From NCBI GenBank assembly GCA_014381985.1, contig JACNKP010000063.1, positions 1-38,851 of the forward strand: a DNA stretch of 38,851 nucleotides, given 5' to 3'. A program made the translations under genes and the position numbers. The notes below the pieces were generated by a model that had not been told where the DNA came from, did no database searches, and saw only the letters and a list, made by a program, of their open reading frames with translations. Positions within the stretch are counted from its first letter, which is position 1, and each line of letters opens with the position of its first letter. The DNA is from SAR92 clade bacterium. GTDB taxonomy: Bacteria; Pseudomonadota; Gammaproteobacteria; Pseudomonadales; Porticoccaceae. Below are positions 18,667 to 27,513 of this stretch, one piece after another.

Positions 18667-19352
18667 TAACGCACCACCTCACTGGCATTTTCAGCGGACG
18701 CTTCGCGACCCGCATGTAATTGCAGTGTGCGGTTGCATCGTGCCGCTAAATTCATTTCGTGGGTCACAAGTACCAACGTAGTCCCCTCTTCCCGATTAAG
18801 ATCAAATAACAAATCGTTGATAATCTGGCCAGTTCCAGTATCAAGATTACCGGTCGGCTCATCGGCAAATAAGATAGTTGGTCGACAGGCAAAGGCTCGC
18901 GCTACGGCTACGCGCTGTTGTTCACCCCCAGAAAGCTGTCGTGGATAATGGGTTGTTCGATGATCTAAGCCTACCCTCTCCAAATAATAACGGGCCGTTT
19001 CCAGAGCCTTTGCATCACCGTTGAGCTCAAGCGGTAATGCCACGTTTTCCAATGCGGTTAATCCCGGCAGAAGGTGAAAAGACTGGAATACAAAGCCAAC
19101 GTCCTTAGCTCGCACAGCCGCGCGCCCTTCCTCGTCCATCGCCGTGATATTTTTACCATTAAGGGATACTGTGCCCTCACTGGGAAGGTCTAACCCCGCC
19201 AATATACCCAACAATGTCGACTTCCCTGAACCCGATGGTCCAACAATGGCTATGGTTTCACCATCAGCAACTGATAGATTAATCTGATCAAGAATACGTA
19301 ACGTACCCTCCGTCGTGACCACTTGTTTACTTACATTACGAACTTCAATCAT
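18666..19352 (-). CDS. ybbA: ABC transporter ATP-binding protein (YbbA family)
   Basis: A 228-residue ATPase of the MacB/LolD type that powers the adjacent FtsX-like permease. Walker A is GPSGSGKS (about 38-45), the Q-loop is FQSFHLLPGLT, the signature is LSGGEQQRVAVARA, Walker B is ILFADEPTGNLD, and the H-loop is VTHEMNLAA. All catalytic elements look intact. It is divergent from tesA with a 75-base gap, the conserved ybbA-tesA arrangement known from E. coli and Pseudomonas. Confidence 0.96.
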   Translation of the reverse strand: MIEVRNVSKQVVTTEGTLRILDQINLSVADGETIAIVGPSGSGKSTLLGILAGLDLPSEGTVSLNGKNITAMDEEGRAAVRAKDVGFVFQSFHLLPGLTALENVALPLELNGDAKALETARYYLERVGLDHRTTHYPRQLSGGEQQRVAVARAFACRPTILFADEPTGNLDTGTGQIINDLLFDLNREEGTTLVLVTHEMNLAARCNRTLQLHAGREASAENASEVVR

Positions 19353-19427
19353 CGTTTTGTTCCATTATTACCGTAATCCCTTACACTGCTAGGGCCAAAT
19401 TTAAATCATTAGACTAGAGAATAATTT

Positions 19428-20027
19428 ATGCGACTTTTTTTCCAGCGCCTATGTTGCCTGTTTCTTTTACTCGGCGCCAACACTTATGGATCAACACTGC
19501 TGGTTCTGGGCGATAGTTTGAGTGCGGGTTATGGTATTGATCCGAAAAACGGTTGGGTTAACCTTTTGCAACATGATCTTGGCGCTGGGCACAATGTGAT
19601 CAACGGGAGTATCAGTGGCGACACCACCGGTGGCGGCTTAGCCCGTCTGCCACTGCTGCTAGAAAAATTCCAACCCGATTTTGTGATCCTCGAACTGGGT
19701 GGAAACGATGGGCTTCGCGGCCAACCACTCACGTTAATGAAACAGAATTTAATGTCCATGATCGCGCTTTGTATAGAGGCTGACGCCGTACCTGTGCTTT
19801 TTGGCATGCGTATACCTCCAAACTATGGTCGCCGCTACACACAGGCCTTTGCTGAGGTCTATGATCAACTGGCGAATGAAACCAACACCTTACTAATTCC
19901 TTTTCAACTTGACGAGTTAGCCATCACCGAGGGCATGATCCAGCAAGACGGGCTCCACCCCACTGAAAAAGCTCAGCCTATTATAACGGGTGTGGTCAAA
20001 GGGTCTATACAACAACTACTACCCTAA
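19428..20027 (+). CDS. tesA: Periplasmic SGNH esterase (thioesterase I / lysophospholipase L1)
   Basis: A 199-residue secreted SGNH hydrolase that cleaves acyl thioesters, lysophospholipids and aryl esters. The signal peptide covers about residues 1-21 (CLFLLLGANTYGS). The catalytic Ser30 is in VLGDSLSAGYG. The oxyanion residues are in GSISGDTTGGG and ELGGNDGLRG, and the Asp/His pair is in DGLHPTEKAQ near the end. It is divergent from ybbA as in other Gammaproteobacteria. Following sequence to 20131 contains no visible terminator. Confidence 0.95.
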   Translation: MRLFFQRLCCLFLLLGANTYGSTLLVLGDSLSAGYGIDPKNGWVNLLQHDLGAGHNVINGSISGDTTGGGLARLPLLLEKFQPDFVILELGGNDGLRGQPLTLMKQNLMSMIALCIEADAVPVLFGMRIPPNYGRRYTQAFAEVYDQLANETNTLLIPFQLDELAITEGMIQQDGLHPTEKAQPIITGVVKGSIQQLLP

Positions 20028-20131
20028 AATTCACTATTCTGTGGGCTGCGTAATACTCCCTGTATAGATAATTTCGCGATTTTGATGTAGTTTAAAGATG
20101 TCTGTAGTAAAGCATGCACAGGGATCTGCAA

Positions 20132-22132
20132 ATGATGTCGTTTTATCAAAAGTATAGTCTTTCTTTATTTACCACAACTTTGTTAGCCTTTGGTGGATTT
20201 TGCGGTTCTCTCTTTGCTGAAGAGAACGCACAAGTCCTGCCGAACATAGAACATTATGGACTTTTGCCAAAATATCGCAGCTTTGCATTTTCACCCAATT
20301 CGAAACATTTCGCCTTTATTCAAAGAGAAAATAACACCGATTTATTTGTTGTTATGAATGCAGGAACACAAGCAGTGGCTGGGGCTTTTAGAGCCGATGC
20401 TTACAAAGCGAGAGACGTTTACTTTGCTACTGACAAACACGTCATTATTGTTGGCTCAAAGACCACAAAAGACTACCGCATAAGAGGTAAATGGGAAAAC
20501 AGTACAGCTTTCGTGTACAACATTGAAACTCAAAAGTTAACCACATTACTTGACAACTCTTGCGTTGAAAAAAGCGGCTCAGCGATAAAGCGCTGCAAAT
20601 CAAACACCAGCAGTCTCTTTCCCTGGCAATCTGGATTAGGGCGAATCATCGGGCTCAATAAAAAATCTCGAGAAGTTTACATGCCTGCCTTCAGTGGCTT
20701 AAGAAAACCGCATTATGATGTTTATCGAGTGAGTTTAAAAACAGGCAAAGCGCAACGGTTTGCAACTGGTAATGCCTCTACGATTGACTGGTTTTTAAGC
20801 GAAGATGGCACTGTCCTTGCTCGTGAAGACTTCGCTCAAAGGACAGGTGAGCATCTTATCTACTCCAAAATTTCAGGTGAATGGAAACTTATTTATCGTA
20901 ATGAGACAGACATTCCTGAATTCTCACCGGAGGCTATTTCACAAGATAACAAAAGACTATTTTTTACCTCCTCTAACGAGAATGACCTCTCCATTTCCTC
21001 GATGTCTCTGGATACAGGAGAAATTACTGGGCCACTCTTTGGCCAAGAAGGCAAGGACGTAGGATTTATCGTTACAGATATAAATAGAAAAATGGAATCG
21101 ATACGATATAGTGGATTTAGACCTTCTTATAGCTTCCCGGACCAAAAAGATAACGAGACATATAAAATGCTCTCTGAGTATTATCCGGCAAGCAGTGTCT
21201 ACGTCGAAGATCGGAGCACAGATAATAACAAGTGGTTAGTTCGTATCACAGGAAATGATAGCGCAGGCGACTACCGGATACTTGACCGTGAAAAAGTAAA
21301 ACTGCATAAGATATTAGCCGAATACCCAGATATAGCCGCTATTGGAGAAGTCAGAGCAGTCAACTACAAAGCAAGGGATGGCCTAAAAATTCCTGCCATT
21401 CTGACTTTACCCACTGATCCTGAAAAGAGGAAAAACTTACCTCTCATTGCACTACCTCATGGGGGCCCAGCAGCTCATGACACTCTCAGATTTGATTGGT
21501 TAGCTCAATACCTTGCAGCTAAGGGGTATGCAGTACTTCAGCCTAACTTCAGAGGGTCTACCGGTTTTGGTTACGAGTTGTTTAATAGCGGCGATGGCGA
21601 GTGGGGTAAAAAAATGCAAGATGACATCAGTGATGGTATCAAGGTTCTGGTTAAATCGGGTTATGTGGACCCAGGCCGTGTCTGCATCATGGGAGCCTCC
21701 TATGGCGGTTATTCCGCTCTTGCTGGTGGTGCATTTTCTCCAGAACTTTATCGCTGTGTAATTTCCATAGCCGGCGTGTCCGATCTTCCTCTTATGATCA
21801 GCGAAATAAAATCCCAGAACAAATCTTATAGCTTCATCGTCAAGTATTGGGAAGGTCTTATCGGCGACTCTGGAACAGAATCAATATCTCCTGTCAATTT
21901 TGCTGAAAATTTTCAAGCACCTGTCTTACTCATCCACGGGAAGGATGATGTGGTGGTCCCGATAATACAGTCTAAAAGAATGCTAAGCGCACTCAAAAAA
22001 GCAGATAAAGTGGTGGAGCTTGTCACCTTAAAGGGAGAGGATCACTGGCTATCAAGCAGCGAAACAAGACTAGCACTTCTTAAAGCAGTAGATGAATTTC
22101 TAGAAAAACATAATCCAGCCGGCACTCTTTGA
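20132..22132 (+). CDS. S9-family prolyl-oligopeptidase-like serine peptidase, exported
   Basis: A 666-residue S9-type peptidase (dipeptidyl/acylaminoacyl peptidase-like). After a signal-like N-terminus (SLFTTTLLAFGGFCGSLFA) comes a beta-propeller-like domain to about residue 400, then an alpha/beta-hydrolase domain. The catalytic triad is visible: Ser523 in MGASYGGYSAL, Asp606 in HGKDDVVVP and His638 in GEDHWLSS. HGGPAAHD supplies the oxyanion region. The frame reaches ATG 20114, but ATG 20132 has AGGGA seven bases upstream, so I prefer it. The gene looks more AT-rich than its neighbours and uses many AGA/AAA codons, so acquisition by transfer is possible. It is convergent with the EamA gene. 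Confidence 0.9.
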   Translation: MMSFYQKYSLSLFTTTLLAFGGFCGSLFAEENAQVLPNIEHYGLLPKYRSFAFSPNSKHFAFIQRENNTDLFVVMNAGTQAVAGAFRADAYKARDVYFATDKHVIIVGSKTTKDYRIRGKWENSTAFVYNIETQKLTTLLDNSCVEKSGSAIKRCKSNTSSLFPWQSGLGRIIGLNKKSREVYMPAFSGLRKPHYDVYRVSLKTGKAQRFATGNASTIDWFLSEDGTVLAREDFAQRTGEHLIYSKISGEWKLIYRNETDIPEFSPEAISQDNKRLFFTSSNENDLSISSMSLDTGEITGPLFGQEGKDVGFIVTDINRKMESIRYSGFRPSYSFPDQKDNETYKMLSEYYPASSVYVEDRSTDNNKWLVRITGNDSAGDYRILDREKVKLHKILAEYPDIAAIGEVRAVNYKARDGLKIPAILTLPTDPEKRKNLPLIALPHGGPAAHDTLRFDWLAQYLAAKGYAVLQPNFRGSTGFGYELFNSGDGEWGKKMQDDISDGIKVLVKSGYVDPGRVCIMGASYGGYSALAGGAFSPELYRCVISIAGVSDLPLMISEIKSQNKSYSFIVKYWEGLIGDSGTESISPVNFAENFQAPVLLIHGKDDVVVPIIQSKRMLSALKKADKVVELVTLKGEDHWLSSSETRLALLKAVDEFLEKHNPAGTL

Positions 22133-22153
22133 TCTTGGTTTTTAACAAACCTC

Positions 22154-23053
22154 TTAGGGATGCTCGATAGCATCCCCAGAGAATTTAAGGAATATTTTTA
22201 ATTGAGAAACCAAGCCGCCCACTAAGATTAACCCGCACCCAATGAGTTCAATGGTAGTAAGGTATTCATTGAGCAACCACCAACCTCCGATCGCGGCAAA
22301 TACCGCTTCAAAGCTGAGAATAAGCGCGGTATGTGATGCGGGAGCTGTTCGCATACTCACCACCTGCAATGAAAAGCCTATACCCGACGCCAAGACACCC
22401 ACAAATAATAATGACAAAGCTGCACCCTTAACTGCCTGCCAATCCCAAGTCTCAAAGATAAGCATTACCAGCCAGCTAAGCATTGCCGCGACGGCGAATT
22501 GTAGAAACATTAATCGAAATACTGATATTTGATTGGCTATTTTTCCGGTATAGATAACATGCAGGGCCCACAATACTGAACTCAACAAAATCAACCCATC
22601 GCCAATCAAAAACTGATCAGTTTGGATCTGTCCAAGAAAATACAAGCCCACTAATGAGAGGAAAACGCCAATCCATGTTGGCCATTCAGTCCGGCTCCCC
22701 ATGAATAGCCCTATCAAGGGTACAAAGATAATATAAACGCCGGTTAAAAATCCTGCCCGAGCAACGGTTGTGTACATAAGACCTGACTGCTGAACTAACA
22801 TGCCAACGGCCATGATAATGCCCAGCTGGAATGCTTTGATATCCGTTGGTTGGAATACAAAAACTTTCTTTGGTTTTTCCATAATGTACCAGATTGGCAC
22901 AATAGCGAGAGTAGCGATGACAAAGCGACCAAAGACAAAGGTAAAAGGCCCAACATGGTCCATTCCGGTACTTTGGAATACAAAAGCAAAGCCCCAGATA
23001 AAGGCAGTCGTCAACAGCAGTAGATCTGCACGAAGATCGGATTTTAAACTCAT
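22154..23053 (-). CDS. EamA/DMT-family permease
   Basis: A 299-residue drug/metabolite transporter with ten hydrophobic segments arranged as two EamA repeats. The first begins LRADLLLLTTAFIWGFAFVF, and the second around LIGDGLILLSSVLWALHVIY. SHTALILSFEAVFAAIGGWW is the typical ninth-segment motif, with NEYLTTIELIGCGLILVGG after it. The last codons contain a perfect 8-bp inverted repeat (see separate entry). It lies downstream of recJ with a 34-base gap. Substrate not inferable. Confidence 0.9.
   Translation of the reverse strand: MSLKSDLRADLLLLTTAFIWGFAFVFQSTGMDHVGPFTFVFGRFVIATLAIVPIWYIMEKPKKVFVFQPTDIKAFQLGIIMAVGMLVQQSGLMYTTVARAGFLTGVYIIFVPLIGLFMGSRTEWPTWIGVFLSLVGLYFLGQIQTDQFLIGDGLILLSSVLWALHVIYTGKIANQISVFRLMFLQFAVAAMLSWLVMLIFETWDWQAVKGAALSLLFVGVLASGIGFSLQVVSMRTAPASHTALILSFEAVFAAIGGWWLLNEYLTTIELIGCGLILVGGLVSQLKIFLKFSGDAIEHP
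22157..22176. terminator. Hairpin between convergent genes, possible weak terminator
   Basis: A perfect 8-bp stem GGGATGCT/AGCATCCC with a 4-base loop. It lies over the final codons of the EamA gene, 24 bases past the S9 peptidase stop. On the minus strand it is followed only by the stop and a T-rich but interrupted stretch (GTTTGTTAAAAA). There is no continuous T-run on either strand. The position between convergent genes suits a bidirectional terminator, but evidence is modest. Confidence 0.35.
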
Positions 23054-23087
23054 AATGATGTTCTTGTGATTGTTCTTGTGATTACTA

Positions 23088-24818
23088 TTAAATGGCTTCC
23101 ATGTATTGGATCAGAAATTGTAACTTTTCTTGACCCCGATACTCATTAATGTCCAAACGATAAACGCATCTTACTCGCTGAGCGTCTTTGTTTGGCCATA
23201 AACTAGCATCTATATTGAAGTAAATTGCATCAATATTATTCTCAGGCGCAGCTTCATCTGCCAAAACCAACTTGAGATGATTCTCACCCACGATACGCTG
23301 CTGCTTTAGCTTAAAACAGCCTTCAAAACATGGCTCTGAAAATTGCTGTCCCCAGGGACCGGCCTCACGTAAAACCTCGGCAGTGTGGATCGTTAATTGC
23401 TTAGATTCAAGACTGCCATCGGTGATGACTTTAGCGGCCAAATCGTCCTCATTAAGTGCTTTTGCAACATGCTGTTGCAGAGCCTCAGTGAACTGCTCAA
23501 GATTTTTTTCTAATAAACTCAATCCCGCTGCCATGGCATGACCGCCGAACTTATCGATAAGACCAGGATTTTGGGTCGCCACTGCGTCTAAGGCATCGCG
23601 GATATGTAATCCTGGTATCGATCTAGACGAACCCTTCAATGTACCCTCATCGCCTCGCGCAAAAGCAACAACTGGGCGATGGTATTTTTCCTTGAGTCTA
23701 CTGGCTAATAACCCAACCACACCTTGATGCCAGTCCGGATGAAAAAGGCATAAAACGGCAGGGAGAACTTCGTCAGACTCAAATGACAGTTTATCCATCT
23801 CAACCATGGCTTCTCGCTGCATACTTTGCTCAATGGATCTACGATCTTTATTAAGTTGATCCAACTCTTGAGCCGTTTGCATAGCCAATTGAGGATCATC
23901 AGTTAGCAAGCATTGAATACCCAGCGATATATCATCTAGTCGCCCAGCGGCATTTAGCCGTGGACCAATAGCGAACCCCAGATCTGCAGAGGCTAAACGA
24001 TGAGGATTCTTGCCAGCAATCCGCAGTAAAGCCTGAATGCCCGGACGGCATTGGCCTGCACGAATTCGCAGCAAGCCTTGGTGGACTAGGACTCTATTGA
24101 CCTGATCTAAGGGAACGACATCAGCTACGGTCCCCAGCGCCACTAAATCAAGCCAGGTGGCCATACTGGGCTCGGTGAGACTGCGCTCCGCAAACCAACC
24201 TTGATTTCGAAGTTCTGCACGCAACGCACTTAGCAAATAAAACGCCACACCAACACCCGCAAGATTTTTCGTTGGAAATTCACATTCAGGTTGATTCGGA
24301 TTAACGATAGCGACCGCATTGGGTAGCACTCGGCCCGGCAGATGATGGTCAGTAATAATGACTTCAATACCCAGGGTCAGAGCATGCGTCACCCCCTCAA
24401 CACTGGATATACCATTGTCGACAGTAATGATTAAGTGAGGCTTATTCTCCGCCGCTAGATCAACGATTTCAGGGGTTAACCCATAACCGTAATCAAATCT
24501 ATTAGGGACTAGAAATGTCACATTTCTAAAGCCCATAGCGGTTAAGGCGAGAACCATTAAAGCTGAACTCGTGGCTCCATCGGCATCAAAATCACCCAAA
24601 ATCACTATCTTCTGATTGTCACGCAGAGCAACTATAAGACGGGTTACCGCTGCAGGCATACCAAGCATCAACTGAGGTGAAGGGAGGCTAGAGAGGTGCC
24701 GATCCAAACTTAGTTGGTTTTTCACTCCTCTGGCAGCATAAACTCGCTGTAAAAGCGGGTCTACCTGATAGGGGAAGTCACAACTCTCTAAATCATAGGT
24801 TCTGCTTTGAATTTGCAT
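23088..24818 (-). CDS. recJ: Single-stranded-DNA-specific exonuclease RecJ
   Basis: A 5'-3' exonuclease on single-stranded DNA acting in recombination and mismatch/base-excision repair. At 576 residues it is the usual bacterial length. The DHH-family motifs are present: GDFDADG (75-81), TVDNG (132-136), TDHHLPG (156-162), GTVADVVPLD, FAIGPRLNAAGRLDD and GGHAMAAGLSL in the DHHA1 domain. The C-terminal OB-like domain follows. The ATG is one base after the stop of the preceding hydrolase gene, so translation is probably coupled. Confidence 0.97.
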   Translation of the reverse strand: MQIQSRTYDLESCDFPYQVDPLLQRVYAARGVKNQLSLDRHLSSLPSPQLMLGMPAAVTRLIVALRDNQKIVILGDFDADGATSSALMVLALTAMGFRNVTFLVPNRFDYGYGLTPEIVDLAAENKPHLIITVDNGISSVEGVTHALTLGIEVIITDHHLPGRVLPNAVAIVNPNQPECEFPTKNLAGVGVAFYLLSALRAELRNQGWFAERSLTEPSMATWLDLVALGTVADVVPLDQVNRVLVHQGLLRIRAGQCRPGIQALLRIAGKNPHRLASADLGFAIGPRLNAAGRLDDISLGIQCLLTDDPQLAMQTAQELDQLNKDRRSIEQSMQREAMVEMDKLSFESDEVLPAVLCLFHPDWHQGVVGLLASRLKEKYHRPVVAFARGDEGTLKGSSRSIPGLHIRDALDAVATQNPGLIDKFGGHAMAAGLSLLEKNLEQFTEALQQHVAKALNEDDLAAKVITDGSLESKQLTIHTAEVLREAGPWGQQFSEPCFEGCFKLKQQRIVGENHLKLVLADEAAPENNIDAIYFNIDASLWPNKDAQRVRCVYRLDINEYRGQEKLQFLIQYMEAI

Positions 24819-24819
24819 T

Positions 24820-25773
24820 TTACAAACTCAAAAGCGGTTGTATTTTCCGCTGTAGCCAGTCCAGTAAAATCTGATTGGTTTGCTCTGGCTCCTCTTGCTG
24901 AATCCAATGGCCACAAGCCAAATTATTAATCTCTAGATCTAGTACGGTATGAGTCATATCAACTTTTGGCACCATGTCATAGTCGCCATAGAGCATGAGA
25001 CATGGTAGTTCTATGATTTGCTTAACATGGCCCATAGTTTCCCAGTTGCGAGTGAAATTTCGATACCAATTACAAGGAGCAACAAATCCCCCCTGCTCAA
25101 AAGCGTCCACGAAGACCATTAAATCTTTTTCACTCAGCATTAATTCACCGCGTTGATTATCCGTTTCTGCAGACCGCACAATCGAATATCCATCCGGTTG
25201 AAGTGATTTATCATCTAACCAATGCTTAGTCCGGTAGAGGTTGGTTAAAACCCTTTTAGTATCAGTTTCAAATGAACGTGCCGCGACCCCAGGATAACGA
25301 TTGAAATGGACCAGATAGAAATCGTCACCTAGCGCCTTCTCCCAAAAAGCTACAGGCTCTGAAGGCTCTCTCGCTTTAAAAGGGACTGACATATTTGCCA
25401 AACCAATGACACGATCTGGGTTTAGTAGCGCATGTTGCCACAACATAATGGCGCCCCAGTCGTGCCCCGCATAAATAGCTCTATCGATACCCAAGGCATC
25501 AAGCAATCCATTTTGGTCGTCGGTTAGATGATGAATATCATAGGCATTTACATCAGAGGGTTTACTAGAACCGCCATAACCTCTCTGATTAGGCACAATG
25601 CAGTGATAACCAGCATTGACTAAAGCTGGAATTTGATACCGCCAACTGTATGCCAGCTCAGGCCAACCATGGCACAAAACAATTGGAACACCGCCATGCC
25701 CAGCCTGAAAAACCTCTAATTCAATACCATTAGTGTGGATCATAGTCGCTGTTGGCATAGGCTCGGAATACAT
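24820..25773 (-). CDS. Epoxide-hydrolase-like alpha/beta hydrolase
   Basis: A 317-residue alpha/beta hydrolase with the soluble epoxide hydrolase pattern. The oxyanion motif HGWPE is at residues 35-39, followed by RGYGGSSKP. The nucleophile is Asp105 in AGHDWGAIM (Asp, as in epoxide hydrolases and dehalogenases, rather than Ser). The acid residue is probably in MLYGDYDMV and the His in ACGHWIQQEEPEQ. The predicted reaction is hydrolysis of an epoxide to a diol. Haloalkane or fluoroacetate dehalogenase activity is a less likely alternative. It lies between the DUF3094 gene and recJ on the same strand. Confidence 0.88.
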   Translation of the reverse strand: MYSEPMPTATMIHTNGIELEVFQAGHGGVPIVLCHGWPELAYSWRYQIPALVNAGYHCIVPNQRGYGGSSKPSDVNAYDIHHLTDDQNGLLDALGIDRAIYAGHDWGAIMLWQHALLNPDRVIGLANMSVPFKAREPSEPVAFWEKALGDDFYLVHFNRYPGVAARSFETDTKRVLTNLYRTKHWLDDKSLQPDGYSIVRSAETDNQRGELMLSEKDLMVFVDAFEQGGFVAPCNWYRNFTRNWETMGHVKQIIELPCLMLYGDYDMVPKVDMTHTVLDLEINNLACGHWIQQEEPEQTNQILLDWLQRKIQPLLSL

Positions 25774-25811
25774 TAACTATCTCCCAAAAAGTGAACTTAA
25801 AGTATCAAAAT

Positions 25812-25997
25812 CTAAAGGTATCCAGCCTGTTTACCAATATACCAACTGACCCAACCCAAAGCCGCCACCACAATCCAAATCCCACCGAGTAATCGTAGGC
25901 CATAAAATGGCTTTCGTTCAGTCGTGTTGAACCCGCTATTTAGGTATTTATCAACTCGATCTTGATCTTCTTTACTTAATTTATTTGCTTCACTCAT
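25812..25997 (-). CDS. Small DUF3094 membrane protein
   Basis: A 61-residue protein of the DUF3094 family, found mainly in Pseudomonas-related Gammaproteobacteria and of unknown function. The polar N-terminal half has the family pattern LSKEDQDRVDKYLNSGFN then ERKPFYGLRLL. The C-terminal half is one membrane segment (about 37-55, LGGIWIVVAALGWVSWYIG). It lies 62 bases downstream of thrC and 38 upstream of the hydrolase on the same strand. Confidence 0.85.
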   Translation of the reverse strand: MSEANKLSKEDQDRVDKYLNSGFNTTERKPFYGLRLLGGIWIVVAALGWVSWYIGKQAGYL

Positions 25998-26059
25998 AAA
26001 TTCGTCTCGATAGTTTTGGCTGGTCAGCTTGTCTTACGTATTCTCCACCATTACGGTTT

Positions 26060-27457
26060 CTACACAGTAATGTTATCGGATATAAAACTTTGCACCGCCA
26101 ATAAATCGTTGTCCAGCACAGTAAACTTCTCTTCTCGCTCAAATAGATCGGCCATATGCGAGGGCAATTCGGGGTCACTCGGGTAACCAGCCTGTTTCAC
26201 AGCATCAGGGAACTTAGCTGGGTGAGCGGTGGCCAGGGTCACCATGGGGGTTTCAAGATCGGCACGGCACGATCTCGCAGCGGCCAAACCTATAGCAGTA
26301 TGTGGGTCAAGAAGATAATCGTGATCTTGATAAGTATCGCGAATCAACTCTACCATCCCTTTATCATCGCAGCGATAACTAGAAAATAGTTGCCGCGCCG
26401 TAGAAAGAACACTTTCGCTGAGGCGCATATCACCCGACTTGGCATCTGCCATCAAATCGGCTACAGCTTTACCGTCATGATCGTAGAGATCAAACAACAA
26501 TCGCTCGAAGTTACTTGAAATCATAATATCCATACTTGGGGCTAAACTTTGCTCCAAGGGTCTAGTGGTATGATCATTTGCGCTAATACAGCGATGTAAA
26601 ATGTCGTTTTGATTAGTAGCGATAACCAACTGTTTGATGGGCAAGCCCATCTTGGACGCGAGATAACCCGCAAAAATATCACCAAAATTACCCGTTGGCA
26701 CCGAAAATGAGACCTCCTGATCTGGGCCCCCTAGTCGCAGCGACGCCCAAAAATAATAGACAATTTGCGCCATAATTCGCGCCCAGTTGATCGAATTAAC
26801 TGCCACAAGCTGTCGCCCATCAGGTAAAAATGATTGATCAGAAAAACTTGCTTTAACCATGTTTTGACAATCATCAAAATTGCCATGCATAGCGATATTA
26901 TGAATGTTATCCGCCTGGACCGTGGTCATTTGGCGGCGCTGGACTTCTGAAACTCGCTGGTGAGGATGGAGAATAAAAATATCAATGTTGTCACAGCGAC
27001 GGCAGCCCTCTATCGCCGCTGAACCGGTATCCCCAGACGTGGCACCCATAATGACCACTTTTTCTTGACGCTTTTCTAACGTGTAGTCGAGTAGGTTGCC
27101 TAAAAACTGTAGTGCAAAATCTTTAAAAGCCAGCGTTGGTCCATGAAATAATTCAAGGATCCATTCGTTTTTGCCCGTCTTCACCAAGGGAGCTATTTCG
27201 GAGTGCCTAAAGGTGTCATAGGATTTATCAATAAGGCGCTTTAAATCAGCTTGAGGAATCGCACCATCAACAAAGGGGCTCATGATATTTAAAGCCAATT
27301 CCTGATAACTAAGATCCGCCCAAGAACTGATTTCACTATGACTAAATTGCGGCAGTTGGTCAGGTACAAATAGTCCACCGTCAGGCGCTAGGCCCGTTAA
27401 GATAACGTCTTCAAAACTTTTTGGTGCTGCACCACCTCGGGTACTAATGTATTTCAT
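26060..27457 (-). CDS. thrC: Threonine synthase
   Basis: Converts O-phosphohomoserine to threonine with pyridoxal phosphate. At 465 residues it is the longer, E. coli-like class. The N-terminus MKYISTRGG is family-typical. The PLP lysine is expected at Lys112 in FHGPTLAFKDFALQFLGN, and the phosphate-binding segment is MGATSGDTGSAAIEGC. VPTGNFGDIFAGYLASKMGL is also conserved. It follows hom by 56 bases on the same strand, giving a two-gene threonine operon without its own aspartokinase. Confidence 0.97.
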   Translation of the reverse strand: MKYISTRGGAAPKSFEDVILTGLAPDGGLFVPDQLPQFSHSEISSWADLSYQELALNIMSPFVDGAIPQADLKRLIDKSYDTFRHSEIAPLVKTGKNEWILELFHGPTLAFKDFALQFLGNLLDYTLEKRQEKVVIMGATSGDTGSAAIEGCRRCDNIDIFILHPHQRVSEVQRRQMTTVQADNIHNIAMHGNFDDCQNMVKASFSDQSFLPDGRQLVAVNSINWARIMAQIVYYFWASLRLGGPDQEVSFSVPTGNFGDIFAGYLASKMGLPIKQLVIATNQNDILHRCISANDHTTRPLEQSLAPSMDIMISSNFERLLFDLYDHDGKAVADLMADAKSGDMRLSESVLSTARQLFSSYRCDDKGMVELIRDTYQDHDYLLDPHTAIGLAAARSCRADLETPMVTLATAHPAKFPDAVKQAGYPSDPELPSHMADLFEREEKFTVLDNDLLAVQSFISDNITV

Positions 27458-27513
27458 TAAACTGTGGCCCTAGTCAAGATTGACGATAATTTATCTTAAT
27501 TTTGAATGTCGTT

